A stretch of 64,000 bases of DNA. Source: Strix aluco (taxonomy: Eukaryota; Chordata; Aves; Strigiformes; Strigidae). Position 1 is the stretch's first letter; each line of letters begins with the position of its first letter. Positions 11,101 to 23,336 of this stretch are shown here, piece by piece. The stretch spans positions 4,526,001 through 4,590,000 of the forward strand of contig NC_133942.1 of the NCBI RefSeq assembly GCF_031877795.1, in the 5' to 3' direction. The position numbers and the translations under genes were made by a program. The notes beneath the pieces were generated by a model. That model worked only from the letters and a program-made list of their open reading frames with translations, was not told the origin of the DNA and did no database searches.

Positions 11101-14100
11101 GTAAGTTTGCTGCTGCTGGCAAGCCAGAGATGAGGAGTCCTGACTACAGCCTGAAGGGGCCATGCTCTTCTGTTGATACAGGGTGACAAACCTGCAATGC
11201 CACCTGCACAAAGCTCACCTGCGCACACCCTCGTGATTCTCAATCTTGCTAATGATCTTGATGTTCTTTCCCTTTTCCCCTAGCACCTTCCTGACAGCAT
11301 GGACATCAGAAGCTTTGCGGATGAAGGAAGCAAACACCATATCCACATTCTGCTCCACACCAAATTTTAGGTCCTGAATGTCCTTTTCAGAGACCGCAGG
11401 CAGGTCGACTGCGGCGCCAGGCAGGTTCACTCCCTTCTTGCTGCCGAGCATGCCGCCGTTCTCGATCTCCGTCATGACGTAGTCCTTGCCTGAAACAGAT
11501 GTGTTCCCACGGTCAGTGTTTACCAGCAAGCTCCCCGCCGCCAGCTCCCACACCACCTCCCCGCCTGAGAACAGCAGTGCCAACAGCGACCGCACATGAT
11601 AAAAAGCACATCACCGCTCTCTTCAGAGGATTTATGTAACACACAAGCTTGCAATTTACCCACGGGAGCAGAGCAGACAGGTTTAAAACCACTTCTGCGC
11701 TGCTCTCCTACAAGACGCCATTTGTTCAGCGCAGGAGGTTGGGAGTCCCTCCCCCAAAAAAGCTACCAGGTTGCATTTCTGCACACAGGAGCCCTCCCTG
11801 TAATACCAAACCAAGCACCCCAAAAGCCTCACCTCGGTCTCCCTACGCCCTCTGGGATTAGAGGCAATACCTTGAGGCTAAAGCAGTCTAGGCACCACTA
11901 TAAAGGGAATATTGTGGAACTAACCTTGCCCCTACATTACCAGTTAAAGCTAGTTCTGTCTCTAACCACAAAACTCGGGGTTTATACTGTAAAACTAGTT
12001 AATTCCTGCATTAAAAACATGAATTAGCCTGGCTAAAGTATGAGTTAGCTAAACAGGCTTTGATCCTGAGCACTGGTATGTCCCTGCCACACATTTACCT
12101 TTGAAGAGGGGGTTTAGATGACAGTCTAGTGAAACCTAGCTGAAGTTAAGTTTTTGGAAACTTGCTACACTTGAAGTAGAGAAAGCTTTGCTCCAGGTCT
12201 CACTACAGCATTAAGAACCACATATTCCTTTTTTAATACAGAACTGCAAGCTAAAAACCAGTTATTGGAGGGAAATCACAAATACATCCTGAGGAAAGAA
12301 CAAACAGGCATAGCTGGAATGGTTGTTACCCACCTTTCTCCTTAACCAGCAAGGAAATCAGACCGTCATCCACGTAGATTTTGCTGCCAACTTCTACAAC
12401 CTTGGTGAGATTCTTGTAGTCCACCCACAGCACGTTCTCATCGCACTTCTCCATGAAAGCATCATCCAGGGTCACTTTGAGCGGTGCACCCTTCTTGAGC
12501 TCCACTTCTGCAGTGCCACTCTGCGTGTCAAAACATGCATTTCAGCAAAACCAGTAAAAACCAGCACACAACCACCTCCCAGCTTGCAGCAGCTCATCCC
12601 AATTTTTAGTAGTTGGCTCATTACTTCGAGACATTTTTTGGCTGGAAAAGGCCACAAGCATAATATGGGATCTAGACTCACACACTGAAAAAAAGCAGGA
12701 GGAAAAAAAAAAAGAGCAACTTACTCCCTTAATGAGTCCAGTTCTGATTTCAGGTCCCTTGGTATCCAGTGCAATAGCCACAGGTCTGTAAGTGATGGGA
12801 TCAGAGGCAAAGCTCTCTGTAGCTTCTCGCACGTTCTTGATTGTGCCCTCATGATACTGGCAAGGAAAAAGAAATGGAAACGTTCAGGCCATTTCTACTC
12901 CACCGCTTATTAAAAAGATCACTACGCACTCCAGACACTGCCCAAGCTGACAGCTCTGCTCTCACATTATGCTCAATTTCAGTTCTAGCTTGAGAATTTA
13001 ATTCAGACAGAGCTTTCAAAAAAAGCAGAGTGTGAGGATACAAAGGCCTTCCCCACACGGAAGTGGAGTCTGGCAGTTATCTGGCTGTGCCTTCAGCGCC
13101 CCCAGTTCTAATTCCAGAAGGACAACTCAAGGAGACAGCCCAGGCACTTGGCCAAAGTGATTTCAGGACACACGCTTGCCGTTTGAAGATGGCCCACCAA
13201 CCAACAGGCCTTTCGGAAGAGCATTTCCGACAGCTTTGCTGAACACCTCCCTATTCAACATGGCAGAGCATCGGCAGCACTGGCAACTGGACAATTATGT
13301 GTGTAGAAAGACTCCTGAATGCCAGAAGAAGGTCACAGCTAAGCAACTGTCACACACGCCTGTCCTCCTCTGCCCTTCAGAGCACGGAAGGGAAGATGCC
13401 ATTCTCTGCACTGCCAACTCCCCCACAGACTTCCAGCCTGACCCCTTTTATCGGTCCCGCAGGTGAGCAGATGGATAAGCTTTTTTATAACTCTTTGGCT
13501 AAGAGGACGTTATCCATTTAAGTATTTACATTTTATTTCAAGAGCCAAAGCAATCACAGCCAAAGTTGACAACTCCAGCACCACGCACCTGGCTTCCAAA
13601 CCTTCACATGAGCAAGAGCATTTGGTTCATGCTGCCAGTTTCAGGACAGACAGTTCTGTGGAGAAGCTCCATCCCAACTACCTCCAATGAGCCTCAGATG
13701 ACCAGTAGATCAGTTTACTTTACTTGCTTAAACAACATTAAGAGATAACCCTGACTGCACATTGTGTAACACCTGACGGACTTTTGTAGATAAGAAATAC
13801 CCTTTCCCCTCTCTGCCACGGACTGGCAGCGTTTGACCTGACTCACCTGGAAACACCCGGCTCCCCCAACCCTCCTCGACACGAGCCCCACACGCCGACT
13901 TCCATATCGTGAGGACAATAATCCAGTGCCAGGAAGGTGGGGCCGGAAAAAGCTGTGCTAAAGTTCATGTGCATGCCCGCAGCCAGAGATACACTGCAAC
14001 TGCTAACTCTTTAGAGCAGGAAAAATTGTTTAGTTTATTGATTGAGCGTGCAAGCTGAGACTGAGAAGGTCCCGACCCTTCCATGCACTCCAACCCAGAT

Positions 14101-16440
14101 GGATGCAGTACAGAAAACCTGCCCAAACGGTGCTACTGTGTTTATCCGGTCCCAGTCACCTGAGATTTTTCCTTTTTAGTTTGATAGCAGGGACTAACTG
14201 GCTCCTAGGGAGTCTGACTTCCTGAAGAGTTACGTATGCAGAACAGGAATGCAGACAGAGCTGAAAGTAAAAGCATTTTTTTTTTTCCTATATAAAAGGG
14301 TGGCAGCCAGGTGCTAAAGCACCTCTGTTAAAGTTGAAGCCCTGTTAAATGCTTTGGGGTGGACACAAGAACCAAAGCACTCGTGACGGATGAAAACTCT
14401 TTGTGGCTTCACTGGAAACTGGAGTGTTTGGGAGGAACCAGGAGGGGACTCAAACTTAAGATTGGTCATGGCCAACAGTCAAACTCAACAGGAGATGGCA
14501 GCAAGACCAGACTCTGCTGTAATCCAACCTCATGGAATGTGCAATTAGACCTCACCCAAAGCAGAAAGCCACAGTGCCTGTCCCTGACCTCAGCTAACAA
14601 GTACAAAAACCACAGCAGCAGTTCTGCTGGGCGGTAATGGTGTGAAAACTCCCTGTTTCAGCCGGGCCACCAACTCCCTGATGAGCCACCCAGCCGCAGG
14701 ATTTGACTACTGAGAGGCAGTTATTCCACACTACCCTCTCTTCAGGCAGATTTTGCTAACTGCAGCCTATGCACCGACACTACCCCAGGGTGTTTAGTCA
14801 AGGTCTGACGGTTGTCCACAGTTAAGCATCAGACCTTTCGATTTTGACAGCGCCCTGTGGCCTTTAAAGGCCACGAGGGCGAGAGGCCAAGCTGTTACGC
14901 ACCGCGAGGCTCACGGTTCAGTAAGTAAAGCCACCTACAGCTGCTACTGGGTACCGTCTGACATTTTGAAAGCTGGAGGGCAGCCAGGGTAAAAAAAAAA
15001 AGAAAAAAAAAAACAACTCAGCAGGAAGGGTCAGGGTGGCATTCTGGGCAACCTGGAATGGGATCCTCAGCTCCTCCAGTATTGCTGAGGATCTCATCTA
15101 TTTATATCAAGAAGGGCCTGTCTGCCACAAACCGTGTTGATTTCTTTTGACCTTAAGCTCACCACACCAGCTCCCAAGTACCGTGGTGCTAACATCATGA
15201 CTGCCAGGAACACAACCGGAGCAGCTGGCAAAGCCAAGCAAACCCAGGAGTTCATTTCTTTCAACTAGGCACAGTAATTACTTCAAATCACTAACAGTTT
15301 TCTTCAGAGACAAGGTTATGCATTGATCGCCTGCTCACAAAACCCCCAGCAATGAAACAAGAAGCGAGACGAGTAACCGATAGCTGTGTACACCTGCAGA
15401 GGTGCACAGCAAAACAGGGACAAATGTTCTCAGCTTCTACTATTAACTGAGAAGCAGCAGCTTTGTACAGCAAACAGCAGGGTGCGAGGAAGAACTGAAG
15501 GATTTCATGGCAAGCAGTTGGCACAAGTGTCAAATATCAGTTACCTGGCTCCCTGGTACAGAGGGGGGTGTGGAACCAACTTAAACTGCTTTCAAAATGG
15601 CTCAGAAAGCACAATTAAATGTTATCAGCGATTACTCAGGCTCAATATGTACAACCAGCATGCCTCCCCCAAAAGCAGAGCTAAGTTTCGCCTTCCCACA
15701 CCAAGGTTGGTCTGGACTAAGCTGGATTTCCCTCTTTCATGAGAGACAGGGTCAGCAGACACACACACACGGCCTGATCGGGGCCGTATCAGCTCAGACC
15801 CCACCCTTACCTCGTGGGTGCCGTGAGAGAAGTTGAGGCGGGCAACGTTCATTCCAGATTTAATCATTTCCTTCAGCTTCTCGACTGAGCGGGAGGCTGG
15901 GCCTAAGAGGAAGAAACAGTTTGAATATTAACTTTGTAAAAATAATGAGATAACCCACACATGCCAGGCTGTTTCATGTGGAAAAGGGAAGGCATAATGG
16001 ATACAGACTTGCTCAGCGCTGAAGCAGCTCATCTCTATGGCAGCAAAGATTGTTCTAACTTGCCTTGCAGAGCACGGCAGAACCTAAGCAGTTCTGATTT
16101 CCCCAGCTACTGGATTCACTCCTAGCAATAACATGGGTTAGGCAGACATGGGAAAGTCGTATTCTTTCAACACACAAGTTCAGCCCTGGCAAGGGATGAA
16201 AGACAAAGCCTTCTCACTATTTCCCCTAAGAAGTTTCACCAACACAGGGGTTCACAGCTGCAATTCTCCCCTATCTAGGAATCGCCTACCAATGGTGCAG
16301 ATGATGCCAGTGTTTCTCGCAATGGTTGGCTCCGAGTCGATGTCCAAGCGGCACATGTGCTCCAAGAAGGTGTCCGCCATGGCAGCGTGCAGCTGCTGGG
16401 TCTGTATGAAAGCAGTCCCCGCATCGTGGTGCTTTGACAT
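2012..16440 (-). CDS. PKM: Pyruvate kinase PKM (M1/M2), complete coding region in 11 exons
   Basis: Cytosolic glycolytic enzyme that transfers phosphate from phosphoenolpyruvate to ADP. The joined exons (one of the two mutually exclusive exons used) give 1593 bases, 530 aa. Exon lengths after the start exon are 92, 132, 187, 271, 151, 153, 167, 182 and a 107-base coding end, matching the mammalian gene as I remember it. The start is [11 protein letters not shown] as in chicken; human has one extra residue. Landmarks are [12 protein letters not shown] (substrate-binding Arg), FIRKASDV (catalytic Lys), KIENHEGV and GDLGIEI (metal ligands), the allosteric TESGR or TKSGR loop, and the C-terminus [10 protein letters not shown]. 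The noncoding first exon lies in the CpG island near 22.1 kb. All introns are GT-AG and no frame is broken. Confidence 0.97.
2672..2853 (-). CDS. PKM: PKM exon 11
   Basis: 182 bases, residues 435-495: [20 protein letters not shown] through [10 protein letters not shown], part of the C domain. Acceptor ttctag, donor gtgagt. Confidence 0.97.
2854..5005 (-). other. PKM: PKM intron 10
   Basis: About 2.15 kb of unique, moderately AT-rich DNA between exon 10 and exon 11. I see no exon, repeat family or RNA gene. Confidence 0.6.
5006..5172 (-). CDS. PKM: PKM exon 10 (M2-specific, mutually exclusive)
   Basis: 167 bases encoding [20 protein letters not shown] through [14 protein letters not shown]. 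The Lys before SGR (human K433) marks the fructose-1,6-bisphosphate-responsive M2 form. Its acceptor, cgcacgttgctttatag, is poor in pyrimidines compared with that of the M1 exon. It follows exon 9 in transcription order, as in mammals. Confidence 0.95.
5671..5837 (-). CDS. PKM: PKM exon 9 (M1-specific, mutually exclusive)
   Basis: 167 bases encoding [20 protein letters not shown] through [13 protein letters not shown]. Glu replaces the M2 Lys before SGR, the hallmark of the constitutively active M1 form. The middle differs from the chicken muscle exon I remember ([11 protein letters not shown] here against EILRHSVHHRE), arguing against chicken as the source. Confidence 0.95.
5838..9137 (-). 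other. PKM: PKM intron 8
   Basis: 3.3 kb before the M1 exon. Apart from the pyrimidine tract next to exon 9, I see only unique sequence with no coding frame of note. Confidence 0.6.
5855..5890 (-). promoter_or_regulatory. PKM: UCUU-rich pyrimidine tract before PKM exon 9 (PTB-type silencer)
   Basis: Just upstream of the M1 exon the pre-mRNA reads ATCTTTCCTTCTTTCCTC, with three closely spaced TCTTT/TTCTT motifs in a 35-base pyrimidine run. In mammals PTB binds UCUU sites at this position to repress exon 9. The function here is inferred from position and motif. Confidence 0.55.
9138..9290 (-). CDS. PKM: PKM exon 8
   Basis: 153 bases, residues 329-379: [47 protein letters not shown]. It contains [12 protein letters not shown], the loop that positions substrate. 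Both ends are phase 0, so either exon 9 or exon 10 can follow. Confidence 0.97.
10407..10557 (-). CDS. PKM: PKM exon 7
   Basis: 151 bases, residues 278-328: [20 protein letters not shown] through [19 protein letters not shown] carries the metal-binding Asp. Confidence 0.97.
11219..11489 (-). CDS. PKM: PKM exon 6
   Basis: 271 bases, residues 188-277: [20 protein letters not shown] through [13 protein letters not shown]. It includes the catalytic Lys of [11 protein letters not shown] and the Glu of KIENHEG. Residues split by the flanking introns complete correctly. Confidence 0.97.
12334..12520 (-). CDS. PKM: PKM exon 5
   Basis: 187 bases, residues 126-187: begins [18 protein letters not shown] and ends SLLVKEK with a split Gly. 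This is the bulk of the B domain lid. Confidence 0.96.
12725..12856 (-). CDS. PKM: PKM exon 4
   Basis: 132 bases, residues 82-125: [20 protein letters not shown] through [22 protein letters not shown] is the conserved A-B domain hinge. Confidence 0.97.
12857..15810 (-). other. PKM: PKM intron 3
   Basis: About 2.95 kb with only short A- and T-runs (near 14276-14286 and 14991-15013). No gene signal seen. Confidence 0.6.
15811..15902 (-). CDS. PKM: PKM exon 3
   Basis: 92 bases, residues 51-81: [20 protein letters not shown] then [10 protein letters not shown]. It contains the substrate-contacting Arg of VARLNFSHG. Confidence 0.97.
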
Positions 16441-16459
16441 TGTTGCTGTAATCTTCTGC
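16290..16459 (-). CDS. PKM: PKM exon 2 with start codon
   Basis: The ATG is at 16438-16440, preceded by 19 untranslated bases to the acceptor ttctag. It encodes [20 protein letters not shown] through [10 protein letters not shown] (residues 1-50). The CDS part is 16290-16440. Confidence 0.96.
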
Positions 16460-19400
16460 CTAGAAGAGAGGAAAGCGGTGCCAGGTTTAGGAATCACCCC
16501 GACTTGCTCATCAAGCAGAGACACCAACACACCCACGTGATGAATATGGAGGTAACAAGAAAGCTGCTACTGGGTCAAACTATCTTTATGTTCCTACTTG
16601 AGTCTTAGATACAGGCAAGACACACTTCTATTTTCATGTCATCCCCCACATACACCACCCAAAGCTCACCTGCCTTCTATGCAGATGTTCCCTTCATAGC
16701 TTCTCTTCATTGCCAGTCTTCCCTTGGAGCTACACAACGCAACAAAATTCAAGCACTTGAGTGCACAGGCAGAGATTCTGCCTCCTCCCTCCCAGCTCTT
16801 GAGTCATTTCTCCTACCGGCCTCGACTGCATCTCCCATCGCAACTGGGGACCGGGGCAGCTCGGCGCTAGCGTGACTGCAGACATGCTCTTACACGGGCA
16901 ATCTTCTGCCAAGAAGCACCTAATCACGGCAAAGTCCGCCTAAGCTTAAAGCCCATTTTTCAAGGCTGTACAAGCAAGTAGACTTCAGCTGATGAAACAC
17001 ACCACATGTAAAGGACTAAAGATTTCTTTAATACACTCAAGATCCCTCTTCCAACTGAAGATGCTGCAGGTCTCCCCTGTCCACTGCATTCTCTCTCACC
17101 CAGGGCGGCAAAAAACCACCACAAGGCTTAAAACTGGTTATTTTTTCAAAGTTTGCATAAAAAAAAACACCTCTCTGAACTCAGGCTGCTTGCCTCTACA
17201 GGTCTAGAGCATCCCCACAACAGCAGGAACAGACCGCAATCCCAAGAGGAAGCTGAACTGAAGCTTAACTGTCCACTGGGATGGGAGGACACTCATTTCC
17301 CAGCAGCGCTGGTGCCCCCGGGCATTTCTAATTGCGAACCTCAAGCCGCACTGCAATACTTTTCTCATGTAGCAATGGCAGCTAAAAGCTGTTTGTCCTC
17401 TTCAACCTGCCCAGGCTAGATTGCCAGCATTCGAAAAGCCTCCAGTAAGAGGGTGATGTAAAGTGGGGGCTACTGGCATGGGCAGATCACTAGTTTTGAC
17501 TTCAAACAGTGGTTTGACTTCAAACTTCATCCCCTGGGCACACAGGGGATATTCAAAGCAGGCAGCTCTTTCAGCATAAGCTGCCTTCACCTGTAAGATA
17601 CGCCTTTAACGTGGTGCTCGTAGAAACGTGGGCTGCTGCTCAGCTAAGGCACAGACAGAGCTGGGCTTTTGTTCTGCCTGCCCCAAGCAGACAAAAGAAT
17701 AACCCAACAACCAAACAATAAATCACAAAATGGTGTTAGCTGCACACAGCAGCTAGCTCAGTGTATTCAGATTTGAAACAGAGGTACTAATAAACCCAAA
17801 AGCTTTGTCAAAGCTAGCGGGGCTGACCAGAACGAAGCCGTGCCTCTAAGGAAGAGGCAGGCAGATCCCCTGCCAGGCTGCCATGTGCCTGCCCGGTGCC
17901 GCAGAGGCCCCGTTTGCGCCGACGCTCCTCCTCTCAGCCGCTTCTGCTCCGCAGACCTTCCCCACGTACGTGCAGATCGTGCAGAGTCTCTCACAGGCAG
18001 CCCTGACTCACCATCGCCTCGCTCCCATGAGGCATAAACGAGTCAGGCCAGCGAAAACCATAATTTGTCCTGGCAAAGGCTCCTTTCCCTCAGCCCTGCC
18101 AGAAGCTGCTGATTCACCGGAGTCAGTACAACAAGGTCTGCCCACATAAAAAGCCCAACAAAGTTCCATTATTACAGGAAAACCCGCTGGTCAGACCTGA
18201 AACATTGTGTTTCAGCCCTCTAACACTTGCTGCTGCATCCTCTGACACCTGCAGAGCAGCACCCGCTTCTCTAGATGCCAAAAAAAATATAAGCTTTTGC
18301 TGGGAAATCGCCTCCACAAACATGGGCGAGCGGGTCTGCGCAGCTTCTGGGAACGAGAGGAATATGAAACAACGGGATCCCGAGACAGAAACTGCGTCCA
18401 GAGCATGACTTGGAAGTTTTTAAAAATAGGCAGATGAGTTCTCCCTATCTCATGGAAATCCCCCACCCACTCAAGTCATTTGCAAATATAATTTTAAACC
18501 CCCTAAAGTCTTAATAAATACATAAAGAAAACTTTAAGTTCCCAGTCAGAATCCCCCTCACAAGATTTTCCAGCAGTTCAGTGAGCTCAGAAAAATTAAT
18601 CAGAGATACCATTGCCTTGCCCAGGGGTGAGGGCAGCCAAAAAGTATCCCAAATACCCACCTGCCTGCAGCACTGTGCCCCACTACCAACAAGCTTCACT
18701 TTCTAATACTTCCTCCTGCCTCCCATCAGCATGTATTTACAAAGCATCGACTGAATTCTACTGGAAGGCTCAGTCTTACAAACGCAAGAGGAATGTCTGG
18801 CATTTCCCACTACTCCAGACTTGCTTTTTTTAAAATCAAACAGAAGAGCAAGGACTTCAAGGACACCTGAAAACACAGAGCACTCAGTCTGGGCTGAGCG
18901 AGGAAGGGGGGTAAAGCAATACCCTACAAAGCCTGAATGTTTCCAGCACTGGAAAAAAATCTGCATTCCTTCCTCAAGGAGCAACGATTAAATCCCCAGA
19001 TTTATTACTTGGGCTGCCTGTGCTTCAGGCAGAGCATCCAGAAGATGTCTGGTATCTCCCCAGCTCTTGAATATTCTAGAAAGAGCCGTTTGAGGTCAGG
19101 ACAACCGGTTCTGCAGTAGTGAGGTGACTAACTCCAGCCAGCTCATCCTGCGGTGGGCTGAGAGAAACCCTAAATCCACGGCACCTCCGGATCTGCCCTC
19201 CGGGAGGGAGAAAGGAAAAGCAGCACCAAGCCCCACCCTGCAATCCCCACCCTGGGCCAAGTCTTTGCTGTTATCCATGACAAAGGAAAGTGGAAACTGC
19301 AGAGACCTAGCAGGGACAGCCCCCAGGCACCACCGGTGTTAACCACCACCATGCCAGACAAAGATGTTTTACTGCCTGTAAAAGTTGCAGACAGGCAGCA

Positions 19401-21480
19401 GGGAGGCTCATGGTGGGTGACGATTCGGATTTTATTGCTCAGCCTCACTTACACAACCTCACCGACATTGCAGAACAAGGCTGCTCATGCCCAGTGCCCC
19501 TGGCCAGAGGCAGAAATGGTTTGAGTTAGCAAGGGCAGGGTTATGAAACCGTCCAGGACTTCAGATTCACAAAAAAAAGCCTAGAAAAACATCAGCTTTA
19601 TTCATTCCAGAAGCTAAAGGCACTCAACAACAAAAAATCCAGCTCTGCGCCAAATACAGCCTGTCATCCCCTCTTCCAGAGAGAGAGGACAACACGTTCT
19701 TCCCCGGGGGGCTGTTGCAGGAGGTGGCGTCGCGCCGTTACGCAAGTACAAGATGGCCACCTCAAAATGCCATCCCTCTTCTGCAAAGCTGGACAGGACC
19801 CAGAGGCCACCACCTGCTCCCAGCTGGCGTATGCTCTCCCCAGCAGCAGGCCGCGGGAGGACAGACCCACAGCTCTGCAACGGAGATGCCTCTCCAGCTT
19901 TTTGGCAAACGAATTATGGGGTCTGGGGAGGTCAGGCCAGCCCGCAGGGCTCTGGGCGACACATCAGAGCTTTCCCTGCGTGCAGATGGATTAGCCTTGC
20001 CTTAGCCGAGCCTGCCCTCCCTGGAGGACAAAGGCGTACAGGAGGCTTAACAAAAAAAAAAAATAAGCGAGACGAGGCGACAAGCATCAGATATTTGGCG
20101 ACCAGAAAGACTTGTCTCCAGGGGATTTGTAGTGCGGGCACACCTACTGATTTGACCTTGCAGCGTGTTGCTCTTACAGAGGACCAGGAGCCTTTCAGCC
20201 TGGCCCCACACCAGCAGAAACCACCTAGCTGTCTTCAAGGAAACTGTAAAAATCTTTTTTTTTTACATTCTAAAAGAAAGTTCTGGGGTTATTTTTATTT
20301 TTTTTTTTACGTTCAAACGTAACTCTAGGGAGAAGTATAGATCCCTCTGCTGCATCCCCAGCTCCAGGATGGAGACTGGCTGCGCATCCAGGCGCGGGCG
20401 GCAGCAACGAGGTACTGCAGCCCCATTCCCTACGTGCCACCCATCACCCTGCGCTGCAGCCGCCCCGCACCATCTCCCCCCTTGGTGGGGGGTAAAGGCC
20501 AAGCACGAGGTCCGGCCAGCCTGGGAAAGGCTTTGTTTCTATCAGATTAAATTAGCAACTCGGTGTGCGAAAAGGGAGTTAACGCCGGTGTTGGATCGCT
20601 CCAGCTAACGCCAATAAATTAAAGTTTTCATAATATTTACAGCTTTGGGCAGATAACGAAGTAGGCAGTCAAGAAAAACGCAGACTGCTCAAGCGAGGGG
20701 CTCGGAGGCCTCCGCCAGCTCATTAGTTAGTGAAAGTGAAGTTTCTCGGAAGGGTTTTGCAGGCAAGAGTCCCGCTTCAAGCACGTGGCTCGCAGCAGAG
20801 CTTCCTGCCGGGGCAGGAGAGGCCTTTCTTAACCTGGGGACGGTTTGGAAACGAGCTGGCATCAGCATGACCCATTAGGCCATCAAACTTTAACTCCTCT
20901 AAAATAACACGAATTCTGCTTTATAAATGGGATGCCGGGCATAAAATTATGTGCTTCGGACTGAATTGTTTTTAATTAAGCACTCCTGGTTGCACAACAA
21001 GCCCTCGAGTTTCCCTGGAGCTATCTGGTAACCAAAAACCTCTTTGCCATCCAACCTTTAGGCCGAGGCAAGTCAGGATTAGCAAAAGCCCTTCGCAGGA
21101 GCAGGAAGCTGCTAGAAAGTTAAGCCATTAACATCACAAAAACCTCCCCGAAACACTGATTTCTGTTAACCCGGACCTCCCCGATAACTATTTGTCTTAT
21201 CAGAACAAAGCAGGTTTTTAGAGACTATCGTCTACTTTTATTAATCTGAGGAGACAGTCGGGAGGTTGCCATTGTCCGCCGACAAAAGCACTATTCATGC
21301 CCAGCTAGCCCTGCAAAGAGGGTTTAAACACGTTTCAAAGGTTTTCACAGTTCAAGGGACCGTCCAAATCAATTGGACGTGTTTAGGCAGGCATAATTAC
21401 GGGAGAAGATTAATTCAGAAGGGGCCTTCTCTTCCTGCGGGGGGGGGGGGGGGAAATAAAGAGGCTGCAGCATCACTGCC
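16460..21480 (-). other. PKM: PKM intron 1 body
   Basis: About 5 kb. The segment 20600-21450 is AT-richer and more complex than its surroundings and carries GATA-type motifs (AGATAACG, CTTATC) and TAAT motifs, as might an enhancer. A G-run follows near 21439-21452. Confidence 0.4.
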
Positions 21481-22050
21481 GAGTTTAGTGAGGCGTGCGC
21501 TGATTTAAGCTGATGCCCTTCAGAGCACCGCCGCGGCTCTTACGTGGGTGCAGGCACGGGGGGGGGCAGGCAAAGCGCTTCGCTCCGTCTCCATCTGACT
21601 CAGCCTCCCAGAAGACTCCGGTCCAACCCCAGCCATCAGGAAACGGGACGACATGTTGCAACCCGGGCCCCGCGCTCCGTTTTACCGCACGGCGGCAGGG
21701 CACACGCGTCTCCCACTCACCCGAGCCGAGCCTCACGGACCGACACCCCCCCACACCCCCTCCCCAGCCGAGAGCGGCGGGGCCGGCGGGCGGCAGCGGC
21801 CCGGACGCTCCGGGCGGGGCTGGGCGGGACGGCGCCGCGCCACGTGCTCGGCACCGCGAGCCCCCCACACGCGCGCACCGCCACCTTCCCAGGGGGCACC
21901 GCGGCCGCGCCCCCCCCCCTCAGCCCCTGAACCGCCGCCTGAGGGAGACCCTCGCCCGACGGCGGGAACGGGGATGATGATGGCGGCGGGTGCGGCGGCG
22001 GGTACCGCTGCTCGCTCGCCGCCGCCCGCTGGCCCGCAGGCCGCCGTTAC

Positions 22051-22340
22051 CTGCCGCCGCCCAGTATCGCCCCCAGCCCGTCCTCTTCAAGAACCGCCGC
22101 TCCTCTGCGCGCCGCCCCGCCGCCCCGCCAAGGTGATCCCGGCCGGCCGAAGCACCGCCTCCCTCGCGTCCCCCCCCCCCCCTCCGCGGATCCCTCCGCC
22201 GCCCGCCCCACCAGGGAGGGGTGGGTGTGGGAGGAGGCGGGGCGCCGGGACTCCTTTCACCGGCGGACGCACAAAGCGCGGAGGGAGGCGCTGCGACGCA
22301 GCACACGCCCAACTGACCAATGAGGCGGCGGCGCAGCCGC
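22051..22340 (-). other. PKM: Probable noncoding exon 1 of PKM
   Basis: A strong minus-strand donor, CGGCAG|gtaacgg, at 22050 lies inside the CpG island about 5.6 kb upstream of exon 2. A second usable donor, CGG|gtgagt, is at about 21719 and could serve an alternative leader. The 5' end is placed from TATA-like elements and is approximate. Confidence 0.45.
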
Positions 22341-22430
22341 CGTGCACGCAGCCGGAGAGTGGCCACCGCCTTAAAGGGGCCGCGCCGAGCCGAGCCTCCT
22401 GCCGCTGTTCTTAAAGGCGCCGCGCCTCCC
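22310..22430 (-). promoter_or_regulatory. PKM: PKM promoter elements
   Basis: CpG-island DNA with a CCAAT box (plus strand 22317-22321) and two CTTTAAG elements at about 22371-22376 and 22411-22416, which read TATA-like on the minus strand. Confidence 0.45.
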
Positions 22431-22579
22431 ACAACTCCCACCGCCCCCAGCCGCTCCGGGGCGCTGGTAGGCCCCAAGGACTGGGGTCGGGGGCCCAGTC
22501 TCCGGGGCGGGCAGCGGTGCTGGGCGTTTTGGTGTGGTGTTGGAGGGTCCTGAGCCTCTAACTGCCCCCCCCCCCCCCC

Positions 22580-23245
22580 CCCGGGATGCTGGGGACGTTG
22601 GGGACCCAACGTGGATGCTCTGCAGTGGGACCGTGGGGAGACCGTGCTGGGGACATGGGGGACCCTGTGATGGGGCACTGGAGCTGTGTGGGGTCCCAAC
22701 ATGGGCACCCTGTGCCACATCCACGGGGACCCTGGGCTGGGGACACGGGGGACCCCATGCTGGAGATGTTGGGGACCCTGTCCCAGGACCCCGGGGACCT
22801 TTTGCAGGGGACATTGGGGACCCATTACAGCTGCTCCGCACTGGGACCGTGGTGACACTGGGGACACACCACGCAGACCCTGTGTTGGGCTGTGGAGACA
22901 CCGTGCCAGCCATGGGGGGACCCAAGGTTGCCACCCTGTGCTGGGACCGTGGGGACCCTGCCCTGGGGACACTGGGGACCCTGTCCTAGGCTGTGGGGTC
23001 ACCGTGCCAGCCATATGGGGACCCAAGATGGCCACCCTGTGCCCGGGACTGGGGGGACCCTGAGCTGGGGCCTTGGGGACTCTGTATTGGGGACAGTGGG
23101 GACACTGTGGGGACACCCAACATGGCCACCTCATGGGGGACCTTATGCTGAGGATTGTGGGGACCCTGAGCTGGGGCCACGGGGACCACGGGGGTCCTGT
23201 ACTGGGGACACTGGGGACCCCCACTGGGTCCCCATTATGGCCACC
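22580..23245. repeat. GC-rich minisatellite between PKM and PARP6
   Basis: Degenerate repeats built on GGGGACACTGGGGACCCTG, with phrases such as GCCAGCCATGGGGG recurring. It fills almost the whole spacer between the two divergent promoters. Unit length varies, so copy number is not clear by eye. Confidence 0.7.
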
Positions 23246-23336
23246 CCGATTCCGGGGGTCCCAGTTCCCTGCTGGGGGGTACCAGGGGGTGTCAGGGGGT
23301 ACCGACGGTACCGTGGGGTGTGGGGGTCCCCACGGG

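Larger units (their letters stand above)
9291..12333 (-). other. PKM: PKM introns 5, 6 and 7
   Basis: Three introns (9291-10406, 10558-11218, 11490-12333) of unique sequence. No repeat or extra exon was recognised. Confidence 0.6.

Noticed and set aside
21920-23224. 434-codon open frame on the minus strand between PKM and PARP6
   Set aside because: It crosses the PKM first-exon island and the GC-rich minisatellite; its protein is simply Pro/Gly/Ser repeats read from the array.
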